From positions 1,287,501 through 1,351,500 of the forward strand of contig OZ037768.1 of assembly GCA_964035545.1 (NCBI GenBank): DNA of 64,000 bases, in the 5' to 3' direction. Below the pieces are notes generated by a model. That model saw only the letters and a list, made by a program, of their open reading frames with translations. It was not told where the DNA came from and ran no database searches. This stretch comes from Bugula neritina (lineage: Eukaryota > Bryozoa > Gymnolaemata > Cheilostomatida > Bugulidae). The translations under genes were made by a program, and so were the position numbers. Positions 13,701 through 24,700 of the stretch are shown here, in pieces; the first letter of the stretch is position 1, and each line of letters begins with the position of its first letter.

Positions 13701-16700
13701 AAGATGAAACTATAATATATGTACACAACCAATACAATACTCAGTCACAGTTACCTCAGTAGGGGACGCTACATCCGCCACCCCAAACTTCTGCTTAATT
13801 TTTTTGAGCTTTGAAAAATAAACAGAGAAAAAATAAAAACATGAACAGAAAACTTGAATTAGTTTCTAGCAGAGAGCTGCTACTCATACAGACATCAGGA
13901 GTGTTAGTGTGTGGTTGTGAAGATGAGGAATGGGGAGTGAGAGGTCCACCCACATGCAAAGGGCAAACAGGTTTTAGGTCTGAAGGTGTGAAATGTGATC
14001 CACATTGCAAGCACTTAGTGGCAGAGGAGTGGCAAGAATGAGCAGGTGTGCTGTAAATAGACAGGTAGGGTGACATGAATGAGCAGGTGGGCTATAAATA
14101 GACAGTTAGGGTGACATGAATGAGCAGGTGTGCTGTAAATAGACAGTTAGAGTGACATGAATGAGCAGGTGGGATGACAGTGTCAACAGGAAATATGCCA
14201 AGATGAGCTGGCAGAGCACTCAGTGAGTTCAACTCAACTTCAGTTGAAGAAGTCAGAAGTTTTTAGAATTAAGAGAATATAAAAATATTGCTAAATGTTT
14301 GAAGAGAATACATCAGAGGAAGAGAAAGTGGGAAGAATCTTTTAGACTAAAATTTACATAAACAAAATACAAGTCTCAACATGACTTTCAATATTATATC
14401 AATATTCAATATTATATCAATACTCAATATTATATCAATATTCAATATTATATCAATACTCAATATTACATCAATACTCAATATTATATCAATATTCAAT
14501 ATTATATCACTACTCAATATTATATTAATACTTAATATTATATCACTACTCAATATTATATCAATATTCAATATTATATCAATATTCAATATTTTATCAA
14601 TACTCAATATTATATCAATACTCAATATTATATCAATACTCAATATTATATCAATATTCAATATTATATCAGTACTCAATATTATAACAATATCCAATAT
14701 CCAATATCCAATAGAAACTAAACATATCTTAAATAGGCACCAGGTTACAGTTATCACAATAACGCAAACAGCTAATATAAATGATCTTATTGGGTATGTT
14801 GAAGAAGCAGGAAGTGAAAAGAGGACCTTACCCAATCATAAACATCGGCAGAGTCTTCACCCAAACTCCGTTCATTAGCGAACTTAACTTTCCTGGAATA
14901 CAACAGAACTCAATACACGAAACCAAAGCCTGAACAGCAAACAAATGAAACAAAACGGAAATGCAAGAGAAATTTCCAAGTCTAAGACTACATACCTTCG
15001 CTCATACTGGCGGTCTAAATCATCCAATTGTCTTTCATTCTAAAAGAAAAAAACAAAAACTTATACACCGGACAGAAATGTACTACAAAGCAGTTGGTAG
15101 CAAAATTTGGCACTAGATTTGAAATAAGATTGTTAGCTGCCAATGAGTGCCTGTCAGCTGTGAGACACACATTGTACAATTAAACAAGTCAGCCTATTTC
15201 CTATTGGCTGATTAGATTGAAGCAGGCGGGTTACAGCAGTGGAGACAACTTTTCAAACAGTGTTCATCTAGGTCAAGGCTGACTCAACACTGCTATGAAG
15301 GAGTAAATAGTGAACTCACAGTGTGAAAGAGCCCAGGCTGAGGGTGTGCATTACGACTATTACTTGGTATAGCCTCGGGATCATTCCTCCTCCTACAAAG
15401 TTCGCACAGACCTTATTAATGCCAAACTTGAGTCAAAATATTGTACAGAACTTTCTAGAAGAATATTTCACCAACTTCTGTTAATATAAGATAGCCTCAC
15501 AAGACCTTTACTTGACAGAGTTAGGCCACGGTCAACTTAATTCAATGAATAGCCAACTAAGTCAAGTTACGGTTGAGAGAGCAACTCCAAGTATAAGTCA
15601 AATGAGTCATTATTAGATACCCTTTATAACAACTAATAATGAATAAGTGGAAATTCAGATCTCTTTTCAGTCAAATCAACATTTGGACTGGAAGTCACTC
15701 AGATTCAGTAACAAAGTCTATTATAATAAAGATATAAATATTCCCCAGCAGTGGCGCACAACTCCTTTATCTGGTTACTATAATAAAGATAGAATATGTC
15801 TTCATTTTCACCTGTAGGATTGTTCCTGCCTTCGTTTCTCCTCAAGCAGATGCTCGTAACTTGAATTGTTGTGAGCTCGTCTTGGCGACTCTTTAGTGTG
15901 AGAGATAGGATTAGCTGGCTGTGCATGCAAAAATAAATACATTAAGATAAACTCAAGTGACACAGATGATGGTACAAAACTTACCACACTAACAATGAAA
16001 ATACAAATAAACCCAACTGATATAAATGTCATTGAATAGCAGAGAATAACGACAGATGTGTGGCACCTCTTAGACATAAACTGGTCAATGATATCACCGG
16101 TTGTTGTTCACCTTCACAGCAATGCTATAGCTCTAGAGGTTAATTGACAAATGAAAAGCATTTTATTTACTTGTAATAACTCTAAAATTAAATAAAATTG
16201 GTTAAAACTAGGCAACTTTGATATAATCAGTTTATGGCGAATAAACAAATTTTCCAACCAAGTTTATGGCACCTCTACGTACTAAATGTACTTGTACAAA
16301 ATCAAGATGACCAAGTTTATATTCTAAGAGAGATAACTTCACACCTGTGAACAATAACACCAGGTAGTCTAGTAGAGGAGAGAGAGGTGAGGCGTTGAAG
16401 AAAGGCTAGTAGGAGTGGGATCAACAGACACACAGACAGACACACAGACAGACACACAGACAGACACACAGACAGACACACAGACAGACACACAGACAGA
16501 CACACAGACAGACATTAGGTTGATTATTACTGCAGACAAAGCTAACCCATTACAGTAAGATGCAGATAGTAGTTTTAGAAGTCTAATATTAGAGAGTTGT
16601 CCCCCATGCTAACTGGTGCTCATACAACCACACACTCATACTGTGAGATGATAGAATGAGAACTAAATTGCAAGGCAGAACGGGTTAGTTAATCAAATAA

Positions 16701-18932
16701 ACTAATGCTTTCTCTAACTTCTGTTACCATTCTTAGTGTACTGTCATATTCAGACCGCCCCTGTATACATAAACATACTGTAAAACTGATATTCAGTATC
16801 ATATGATGAAAACCATAGCCAGTTTCCACCGAGAAAAACTCACAATAACAACTAACAAGTAACAAGTACTGAAACAGAGATGTTAGGCAGGGGGAGTTGT
16901 GATTATATCAAATTAGTGAGCAAAGCACATGTAATCGATGAATCACCGTGTATAAAATAACACATTTATATACTGTCTGAAGGTAATTGCATGACCACTG
17001 CAGAGATTGTATAATAGATATAAGGAGTTATGCTGTACTGTACATATACGGTAGATATGACACACGTGCAGGTATATATGATACAGGTATAGGTATATAT
17101 GATACACGTGCAGGTATATATGATACAGGTATAGGTATATATGACACACGTGCAGGTATATATGACACACGTGCAGGTATATATGACACACGTGCAGGTA
17201 TATATAACAAACGTGCAGGTATATATGATACAAGTGCAGGTAAACTACCTGAGGATATTGCTCAACTGGTAGGCCCTTCTTGTCTGCAAATCGGTTGTTC
17301 CTTTTCTGCTCCTCGGCCCTCAAAAACTCATTATATTCAGCATTTCTCTGCCTTGCCTTGATGTGGGTGGCTGACGGATGATCTCGCAGTCCAGGTATCA
17401 CACTCTCTCCAGTATCATTGTGACGCCCTGCTCTGTGTCCCTCCGCCTGTGGTAATACCCCAACACTCTAACCACCAGTTGCTGCATGCTTACAGTTATA
17501 TACAGCTTTAAATCTTTCATCAACAAGTAATCCTTGCAAACTGGTCACCAGTTGACAATTTCCTCTAAACAAAGAAATGAGACTCAGCACAAACCTGAGA
17601 AAGCTTTTTGTTGTACTCGTTGTGTCGCTCCACGTCCAGCACTTTTCGTCTCGTCTCGTATTGACCTAACTTTGAGAATATTCCGGTATTCTCATTGCCA
17701 TCCTCGCCATGAAGTGGACTCTACAATGTACCAGTTACAACGCACTGATATGTACCAGTTACTACACACTGACATGTACCAGTTACTACACACTGACATG
17801 TACCAGTTACAACACACTGATATGTACCAGTTACAACACACTGATATGTACCAGTTACAACACACTGATATGTACCAGTTACTACACACTGATATGTGCC
17901 AGTTACTACACACTGATATGTACCAGTTACTACACACTGATATGTACCAGTTACTACACACTGATATGTGCCAGTTACTACACACTGATATGTGCCAGTT
18001 ACTACACACTGATATGTGCCAGTTACTACACACTGATATGTACCAGTTACAACACACTGATATGTACCAGTTACTACACACTGATATGTGCCAGTTACAA
18101 CACACAACCACAATGGGTTTATACATGATTTAGTAAACAGCTTTAGAAGGGTGATAGCAATAGATTATTCAAAACTTAACATATTATATGTTTGAGTTAT
18201 TAGTCAAGTTGAACACACAAACCATAAAGCACTAAACTATATTGAGTACTTCAGTTACCACTAAAACATATTAAATAGAGAGTCAATATTCAATGTATGG
18301 CTGCTTTAGAATGAAATAAACACTCAGGAATTCGCACCGACTTCACTGGTTGAGTTCTGGCATTATATTCTCTTTTTCTTTCCTCATTCAATAGTTTCCG
18401 CTTTTCATCATAATCTCCAAATGGTAATAAACTGGAAGAAGTTTGTTTAGAGGGTTTGTTTGTAGGAGCTGGTGAAGTTTGTAGTTTTTGTTCTGTAGCA
18501 CCATTTACCTGGGTATCATATATCTAAAGAATTTTCATAAAATTTATCTGACATTGTAACTTTAGACTAAATATTTATATTATGAGTAAGATTGAAATAA
18601 AATCAAAAACAAGAATGAGCCTTTGATATAAAACTAAAGACCTTAGAGATTAGTGCTATATAAAAACATTCAATATAAGTCACAATGTAATTTACTTTTT
18701 ACATTACAACTTTGCATTAGTATTTATTCATTTAAAACATGCTTTACAAGTATTTTAGCAAAAATATAGTAAATTAATAATGATCGTAAAACGCAACTGT
18801 TTGTCGGTTTTCTGGTTGTGATTTTGAGTGTTGATAAATTCCATCTCTCTCTTGGGCCAGCTTTTGCTTCTGAAGCTGAATAAAAGCATCTATATCATTC
18901 TCCGTTCCCATCTTGTGCTCTACACCTGACAT
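1794..18932 (-). CDS. CSPP1: CSPP1, centrosome and spindle pole associated protein 1
   Basis: Complete 31-exon model, 1,163 aa. Exons (high to low): 18932-18798, 18523-18347 (or to 18338), 17720-17595, 17446-17249, 15918-15812, 15392-15320, 15039-14996, 14892-14832, 13790-13755, 13480-13263, 13152-13075, 12969-12766, 12444-12156, 11629-11482, 10041-9857, 9672-9619, 9414-9265, 8622-8458, 8122-8054, 7763-7692, 7440-7417, 6855-6726, 6324-6236, 5939-5904, 5579-5533, 5329-5226, 4574-4524, 3827-3727, 3564-3457, 2530-2483, 1958-1794. All phases agree. Family signs: N-terminal DIDAFIQLQKQKLAQ; repeated LGxYExxRK/LPFGDYDEKRK helices; YNPFGRGGAGAP near residue 600; long K/E/R helices at about 712-816; C-terminal LDDPDDIIDRF. 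Vertebrate CSPP1 is about 1,200 aa and acts on microtubule ends at centrosomes, spindle poles and the ciliary axoneme. Start chosen at MSGVEHK (A at -3); a second Met lies seven codons later. Weakest junction: the exon 1 donor (ACA then GTTGCG). Nearly every intron carries a minisatellite. Confidence 0.92.
2890..3062. repeat. AT-rich tandem repeat in a CSPP1 intron
   Basis: Repeated tatatattatatacagtata units of about 20-23 bp with few variants, between the exons ending at 2530 and starting at 3457. It gives an artefactual IYYIQYT reading frame. Confidence 0.8.
4715..5096. repeat. 56-bp minisatellite in a CSPP1 intron
   Basis: About seven copies of a unit of about 56 bp with core gtagactatttaactcccc and ctctgtgacaagagccctta, between exons 4524-4574 and 5226-5329. 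Copies differ by single substitutions. Confidence 0.85.
6330..6700. repeat. 34-38-bp minisatellite next to a CSPP1 acceptor
   Basis: About ten copies of a unit containing ggtgtcatacatcatgtgac. It starts a few bases upstream of the acceptor of exon 6236-6324 and runs towards the donor of exon 6726-6855. The acceptor-proximal sequence (tcagagtcagtatagg) is part of the repeat. Confidence 0.85.
6905..7125. repeat. tagtg/tagta simple repeat
   Basis: Impure pentanucleotide array (tagtg, tagta, with insertions) in the CSPP1 intron upstream of exon 6726-6855. Confidence 0.85.
8172..8460. repeat. 47-bp minisatellite carrying copies of a CSPP1 5' splice site
   Basis: Five to six copies of a 47-bp unit. 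Each unit contains aaatctcaccttattct, which on the minus strand reads AGAATAAG followed by GTGAGATTTG. That is exactly the last exon bases and donor of CSPP1 exon 8622-8458. The array runs from that donor into the intron. Confidence 0.9.
8928..9266. repeat. 20-bp minisatellite starting at a CSPP1 donor
   Basis: About 17 copies of cctagtaccctacacatag plus one base. On the minus strand each unit contains GGTACTAGGGC, and the true donor of exon 9414-9265 is GAG followed by GTACTAGGGC, so the donor is the first unit of the array. Confidence 0.9.
10205..11473. repeat. 25-bp minisatellite, about 50 copies
   Basis: Units gtgattacgagtatatgc plus atataaa, with a few variant sites (atatg/ataag/tttaag/tttatg; aaag/caag). 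The array fills the intron between exons 10041-9857 and 11629-11482 and ends about 8 bases inside the donor of the latter. There are no unique spacers, so it is not a CRISPR array. Confidence 0.92.
11646..12150. repeat. 14-bp AT-rich minisatellite filling a CSPP1 intron
   Basis: About 35 copies of tatatattacacgg and the variants ...acacag and ...atacag. It occupies nearly the whole intron between the acceptor of exon 11629-11482 and the donor at 12155. It creates long artefactual open frames rich in Tyr, Ile and Thr. Confidence 0.92.
12535..12762. repeat. AT-rich repeat (cagtatatatta type) in a CSPP1 intron
   Basis: Irregular tandem tatattacag units running to the donor of exon 12969-12766. 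Related in sequence to the array at 11646-12150. Confidence 0.8.
14036..14185. repeat. 41-bp repeat, 3-4 copies
   Basis: Repeated gtgacatgaatgagcaggt followed by ctgtaaatagacag, in the CSPP1 intron between exons 13790-13755 and 14892-14832. Confidence 0.8.
14376..14712. repeat. 18-bp AT-rich minisatellite
   Basis: About 18 copies of tcaatattcaatattata and close variants, in the same CSPP1 intron. Open in several frames because 18 is a multiple of three, but non-coding by context. Confidence 0.88.
16425..16516. repeat. 12-bp repeat acacagacagac
   Basis: Seven to eight near-perfect copies in a CSPP1 intron (15919-17248). Confidence 0.9.
17050..17247. repeat. 21-bp minisatellite abutting a CSPP1 donor
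   Basis: About nine copies of cgtgcaggtatatatgacac plus one base. The last copy (gtgcaggtaaactac) merges with the donor of exon 17446-17249. Confidence 0.88.
17722..18110. repeat. 24-bp minisatellite abutting a CSPP1 acceptor
   Basis: About 16 copies of actgatatgtaccagttact plus acac. The first copy (tacaatgtaccagttac) overlaps the acceptor of exon 17720-17595. Open in four frames, but these are artefacts of a 24-bp period. Confidence 0.9.
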
Positions 18933-19429
18933 ATTTACTAAATTATACAGCAAAAAACCAGCAAGCTCATACAAGTAGAGCTAGGTAAAGTATTGAAGAG
19001 AAATTAGGAAAAGCCTGTGTTCTACATAAAAACTTCACAGAAGTTATTTTTGTGAGACTTTCAAAATGCATCCCAAACCGAAATTTATAGACAATTGGAA
19101 ATATTTCTGCAATTATTTTTCATCTTTCATGTTTAACTTTGCATGCTGGCTATAGGTTAATTCAATGCTTAGTAGTAATACTGGAAAGAAGTGTAACTGT
19201 AATTGTTGCGGTTAATTTACTGAAAATCAAATAGGTTTGAGCAACTTTTACAGAAAGTGAATTTGCCTATATTAAACTTTAATTTATTGCTTCTAATTAC
19301 ACAACACAAAACCATTCTTTACTGAGTTAGCAATTGACAACTTTGGCAACCACATATCTTATAGGAATACAAATAAAATCTTGATTTTTAGATCAATTAT
19401 CCACCATGAAAAGTTAAGACTATGACTAT

Positions 19430-20340
19430 TATAGCCATATTAATACTAGCAGTAACTTTGATGATAGTTGAACAAAAAGTAAAAACTTAGAGTGATAAGA
19501 CATACTAATACTAATAGTAATAGTCAAACTCAATTACAATGGAGAAACTTAGACATTATGATTACAGACTTATAAATTGCAAGTTATAATAATAATAAAA
19601 CTCATACAGATATTCATATTGACACTAACTTTAACATTGACATCCAAATTTAAAATAAGGCCCAAAGTCAGTACAAATATATTAGCCTTAAACTCAAGTA
19701 AAAAGCAATTAAATAGTATCAATAAAACATTCCATTGTAAATTTAAATTAAAACTGATATTATTACGTCTACACTTGTGGTTTACAAACTCTAAGTTTCA
19801 CTTATCTCACAGTCACTACTTAGTCTTAATACTTACTAATAGTAATTAATTACCAAGTAATAGTTGTGTCACTAACAGTAGCACAACTATTACTTGGTAA
19901 TTAATTACTATTAGTATTAGTAAGTATTAAGACTAAGTAGTGACTGTAGTGTTAGTGAGTGAGTTACTCACACTCAATCTGAGTCTCACAGTCACTGTCA
20001 GAGTACCATTCAAAATTCATTTATTTTTATTTTAAATCAAGGTCTTTTTATTTTTCAATCTACTTTACTTCTTAGTCTAACAGTTATTATACTTACAGTT
20101 ACTTGTAGTTGTTACTTCTAGTCATTAGTCTAATCAGATTAGTGATTACTGATTAGTGGAAGTGCTACACTTACTCTTAGTCTTACAGTTACTGTCAGTG
20201 TTAGTCATAGTGTCCATACTGTCACTTTTAGTCTGAGTCTAACATTCACTTTTAGTGTTACACTTTACTAATACCAAATATCAATATTTTATTATTTACA
20301 CTTAGTCTTACAGTTAGTGTTACAGACTGAGACTGAAACT
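19430..20340. repeat. degenerate period-6 tract
   Basis: Dense run of diverged hexamers such as actagt, ttagtc, ttacag, ttactg, gttagt. The same style of sequence occurs at about 40850-41050, 41935-42190, 52540-53110, 56340-57130, 62550-62900 and 63480-63960. Judged by eye only. Confidence 0.5.
19811..19945. repeat. near-perfect inverted repeat, 58-bp and 64-bp arms
   Basis: Left arm 19811-19868 (begins agtcactacttagtc, ends taatagttgtg). Right arm 19882-19945 is its reverse complement except for a 6-base insertion. The loop is 13 bases (19869-19881). It would fold into a hairpin of about 58 bp. No clear target-site duplication was seen. Confidence 0.9.
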
Positions 20341-21734
20341 TGAATTTAAAGCAAACAATCACAATGATTCCGGACAATGTTACTGTCAGTTGATTAAACG
20401 TATACTTCATCATACATGCTAACTCGGTTTAAATATTTAAAAACTTCAGTAATTGAATACCGGTAAAAAATTAAAGTAATTGAGAAAAGTTAAAAAATAG
20501 AGGGAAAGCACAATTCTAATTTGAAATTCTTAGACTTAGCATGCAAGATAGAGATTTGTTTATAGTTGGTATGCGCAACGCAAATAACTTCGGATGCAAT
20601 TGACCTCTTCAGATCTTTATCAACTATGACATCGCCTTGCAATTTAGAGGCTATTGTATAATATACATAATTTAGAAAAGATAACTCTATAAACAATAAA
20701 ATTTTGAGATTCTATGAAATAATAGTGTTTCCCCCAATGAACTCAATTAATATTATCTTTTCCAGCTCAGTGGTTTCCCCAATACAAGTATGCTACAAAT
20801 CATAGAATACTCATTCTGGCAATTTTATGATATACAATTTTCAGAATAAAGGATCTCATCTCAACCAGTTCCTATTTGTGACCAGTGTAGGCTGCATAAG
20901 TGCTTGTGTTTTTAGTGACAGTTTTGCAGAAGGTATTAATATACATTGTGCGTTGATTGCTACTGTTTATGCTAACAAAGTCATTTTTTTGCAGACTACA
21001 TATCTTTAGCATAAATTTGTTAAACCTAGTTCCCAAAACTGACAATTTTATCAATGAAGGGAAGAAAAGCAGCACACAGTTGATTAAGTCAAGGCTAGCT
21101 ACATGCAACTGCACCACACTTTGCCATCATTGATTAAAGCATATTTTGCATCGTGAATTTTTCTAATATTTTCAATAGTTCATAAATTTGAAGTAAACTG
21201 CATATTTCACCATAAGTATTATTTGCATTTCTTGATAAACTATATAACATATTTATAACATTTATGCCTCTGACATCCAATCACCTAGATTCTACATAAC
21301 TAGCAAATCAATAGCTTCATGCTTTTAGTCACTTTTTCTAGAATAACCGATTTTAGAAAAGGTTTCATTAAATTTATTACAAATATCTGCAGTTTGTATA
21401 AAAATATATAAAAAAGGCATCATTCATATCATCTAAAAACTGAAGTAATACTCTCTGAAGTAATAGAAGTCAATAAGAAAGCATCAGAAGTGAAGGAGCC
21501 GCAATGCGACATTTTGACCGGCAAGATGCATTGAGCTCCACAGAGTAACGGTAAAGCATCACATACATGGTATGTGGAAGTTTGAAAATTACTAACACTA
21601 GTTTAAAATATCTATAAACTATATAAAATATATAATATATAGATTGATAACAAAATAATAATACACAGTATTTACATGATTTATAATAATATATTAGAAC
21701 TGAGAGTAAAGAAGCTGCCAATTTGTATAGAAAG

Positions 21735-24700
21735 TTAGTACAGGGAAACAGGAGAGACCTGGAGAATGGCCCGGCCGTGGATAGAACAGTCTGAAAGACC
21801 TTGGAACACTTGGTCTGCCTCATCCAACTTGAAAGTGTTGAACTCTGGCACTGATATCTACAAGTCACCATTATTTACATTGTTATATAAAGTGTATCAG
21901 ACATCTAGCAGATGGTAAAACAAACTTGGTGCAAAATTGTTATGAGAAGTTGTCTTCTCAGGAAAAACAACTCCAAATACGCCACAGTTGACTTTGTTAC
22001 TATAATTATTGCTCTTATACTGGACACCAACATCTTTTCTCTTTTTTATTCAGATGCCTAACTAAAACCATGTTAGATATCAAATTAATCTATTATCATA
22101 AACCAATAGTAACTTTATTAAACACTCTTTGAGATTTGCTAACTTCACCCATCACTATATTTGAATAAAGATGTTTGCAAAAAATAATCCTTTAGAATTT
22201 CTTTGTTGTGCGATTGAATAACAAGTACCTGGTGATAAATCAGGCATTGAAATTCTAACTATTCAGGTTTACAAAGCAAGTATCAAATGGCAGGTTTGAA
22301 ATGATAAGAATCATAAGACACCCACCATGCCAGTAGAGACAAGCTGGATAAGGCGAAGTAACTCCTCCCTTGTACCCTTCCTCACTCCAATGACCACCTG
22401 CTCTTTCTTAGCCAACTCAGATATGTTCATCTCAACGGTGTGCTGGGAGTTACCTCCCACGACTAGCACTCCTCTCTAAAACAGATGACATGAGAGTTTA
22501 TAACGTGACAGCAGGACTGAGTGAGTCACACAAAAGCCTTTTTGTTGGCAGAGTCTAGCTTTTAGACACATTTAACCTTGAACAGCAGTTAACCAGCATT
22601 AAAAACTGAAAATGTAAGTTAAACTAGCACTAGAGGTCACATGTGTGAATGATTAGCAGGTCAACTGTACAACTGCTTATCAAATAGATAACATCAGTAG
22701 AAGCACAACTATAACTATATCAAACCTAGTTCTACTGCTACTACTACTACTACTGTTAGTGGTGCAATGCTGCTGCTACTACTGTTAGTAGTACTGCTAC
22801 AGTTCTACTAACACTTCAACTAGAGTTACTGCCGGTTACTATATTTCTTATCAAGAGCAAAGATGTAGATTTTTGGTTAGTTTCAGTTTTAAAACCTTTA
22901 TTTAGGAAATTGAATTTGAAGCATTTCAGTTTTTTTCCAGTAGAAAACTTCTCAAATCTCATATTATAGATGATTGCCACTAAGATGGCTCTACTAACAC
23001 AACCAACATATCGCGGCTACTTCGTTACTCAACTGCCTTTCCAGTTTAGTTCTCAACGTAGTGATTGCACTGACTGTAGACATCAGTTAAGGAAGTCTCA
23101 CCTCATTAAGAAACTTGGTAGCCCGGGAGATAGTCCGTGGTGAACTGACAAAGTCAATTACCACGTCAATCCCATCAGGACACACATCCTTAGTTCTCTC
23201 TATAACTTGCTCCTCGTAACAATCTCTAGGCCAATGAACAACGCTGTAACATCCATGTTTCTTAGCAACTGTCAACTTCTCGCTCTAAGAACAACAAGGA
23301 AGTTGACTCATCAAAGATGGGGCGGAGCTTGTTTTCACATATGATATGTAATATATTATACTTAGGTGAAGACATTAGTGTAAAGTGAAACACAATTGAC
23401 AGTGTGTTGACATTGTCATTACTCATAGTCTAGTTGTACAAAAAAAAAACAGAATAAGACTGTGGTGAGGTGATGTGGCCAGTGTAGGCTATCCTGATAC
23501 ACACATATCTTGCTAGTCGAAGAAATTACTCTCAAAAACTTGCATTAAATTACCTGAATTACATTAAATTACTTACATGAAACTATATAATATTAGAATA
23601 CATTACATGAAACTATATACCATTAAATTACACTACATAATTGTGGATTAATGTTCTCTTACTCAGCTCACAATAGTGTTCACTTGTAAAAAGCTATTCT
23701 ATCAATTTCTCTTTATTTTATTTTTCTCTGACAACTTCCAGAGTAAATTTAATCTCAACACAATAAATCATAGTATGCAATACCAAACTAGTAACAGACT
23801 ACAATACCATATTATGTAATAAAATTATGTTATTGTAGTCCCTTCTTAGCACTTGTTAAATATACCAATTTATGACTTACGTTTGTGTCAGCTACGATAA
23901 CTTTGACATTTCTATCACAAGTTCCTACGGGTCCAGTGAGATGGGACGCCATTATGGTGGCCCACAGTCCTAGTCCGCCAGCACCGACCACAAGTAAATT
24001 ACATTTACCTGCAAACACAGTCTGCATTGTGTACATATACATATAAACAGGAGACAACATTCATACTTGTTATTTACTAAGATGTTAGAGTTCCAGTCCA
24101 AGACCTGTTTACTTGTTGATATGACTATATCCCCAAACACAATGATATCTCAGTTTATATATACATAGATATACAGTTGTTGTATTTATCACCTACGGCC
24201 CTTTGAGCTGGGCTAAGCCCTCTGAATTGGGCTAGTGAATAATTAAGAGCAATGAACCTATTAATCATAATATGGGAAGACCACAACATATCAACAACAA
24301 ATCCTGGAAGCAGGTTATTTTAGTTGGATCCAAGCATACATTCTATCAAAACAATGTAATGAAGCAAACATAAGTTTGTAAAGCTTGTAAACCAAGTCGA
24401 ATTGTTAGAAAATTTACTTAGCTGGCTTCACTATTGGTTGACCTAGTTTTTTTAATACCTGACCTAATTCTACCAGTAGCTACTATATTTTTAATATTAC
24501 TTGACCTACTTTTACTAATAGTGAAATTAACACTATAAGTTGACCTTTTTTTCAATAGCAGTATAGGAGTAAGTTGACCTAATTCTATATAATCTGACCT
24601 ACCTTTGCGTTGCTCGCAGTCCTGTATATAGGGTCGGGCTCGAAGGCATGCAGTGTATGCAGTGAGACCTCCATTGGGGAGTAAAGCACCAATCTCTAGA

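Larger units (their letters stand above)
18933..21734. other. intergenic region between CSPP1 and the MDR oxidoreductase
   Basis: No gene recognised. It holds the CSPP1 5' flank, a degenerate period-6 tract (about 19430-20340), the inverted repeat at 19811-19945, and AT-rich sequence that should contain the 3' UTR of the downstream gene. Confidence 0.5.

Noticed and set aside
14347-14878. Two antiparallel frames of about 165 codons (NIISIF-type repeats)
   Set aside because: These come from the 18-bp AT-rich array. Only the CSPP1 exon at 14832-14892 is coding here.
17692-18133. Overlapping open frames of 130-199 codons on both strands
   Set aside because: All are translations of the 24-bp minisatellite in a CSPP1 intron.
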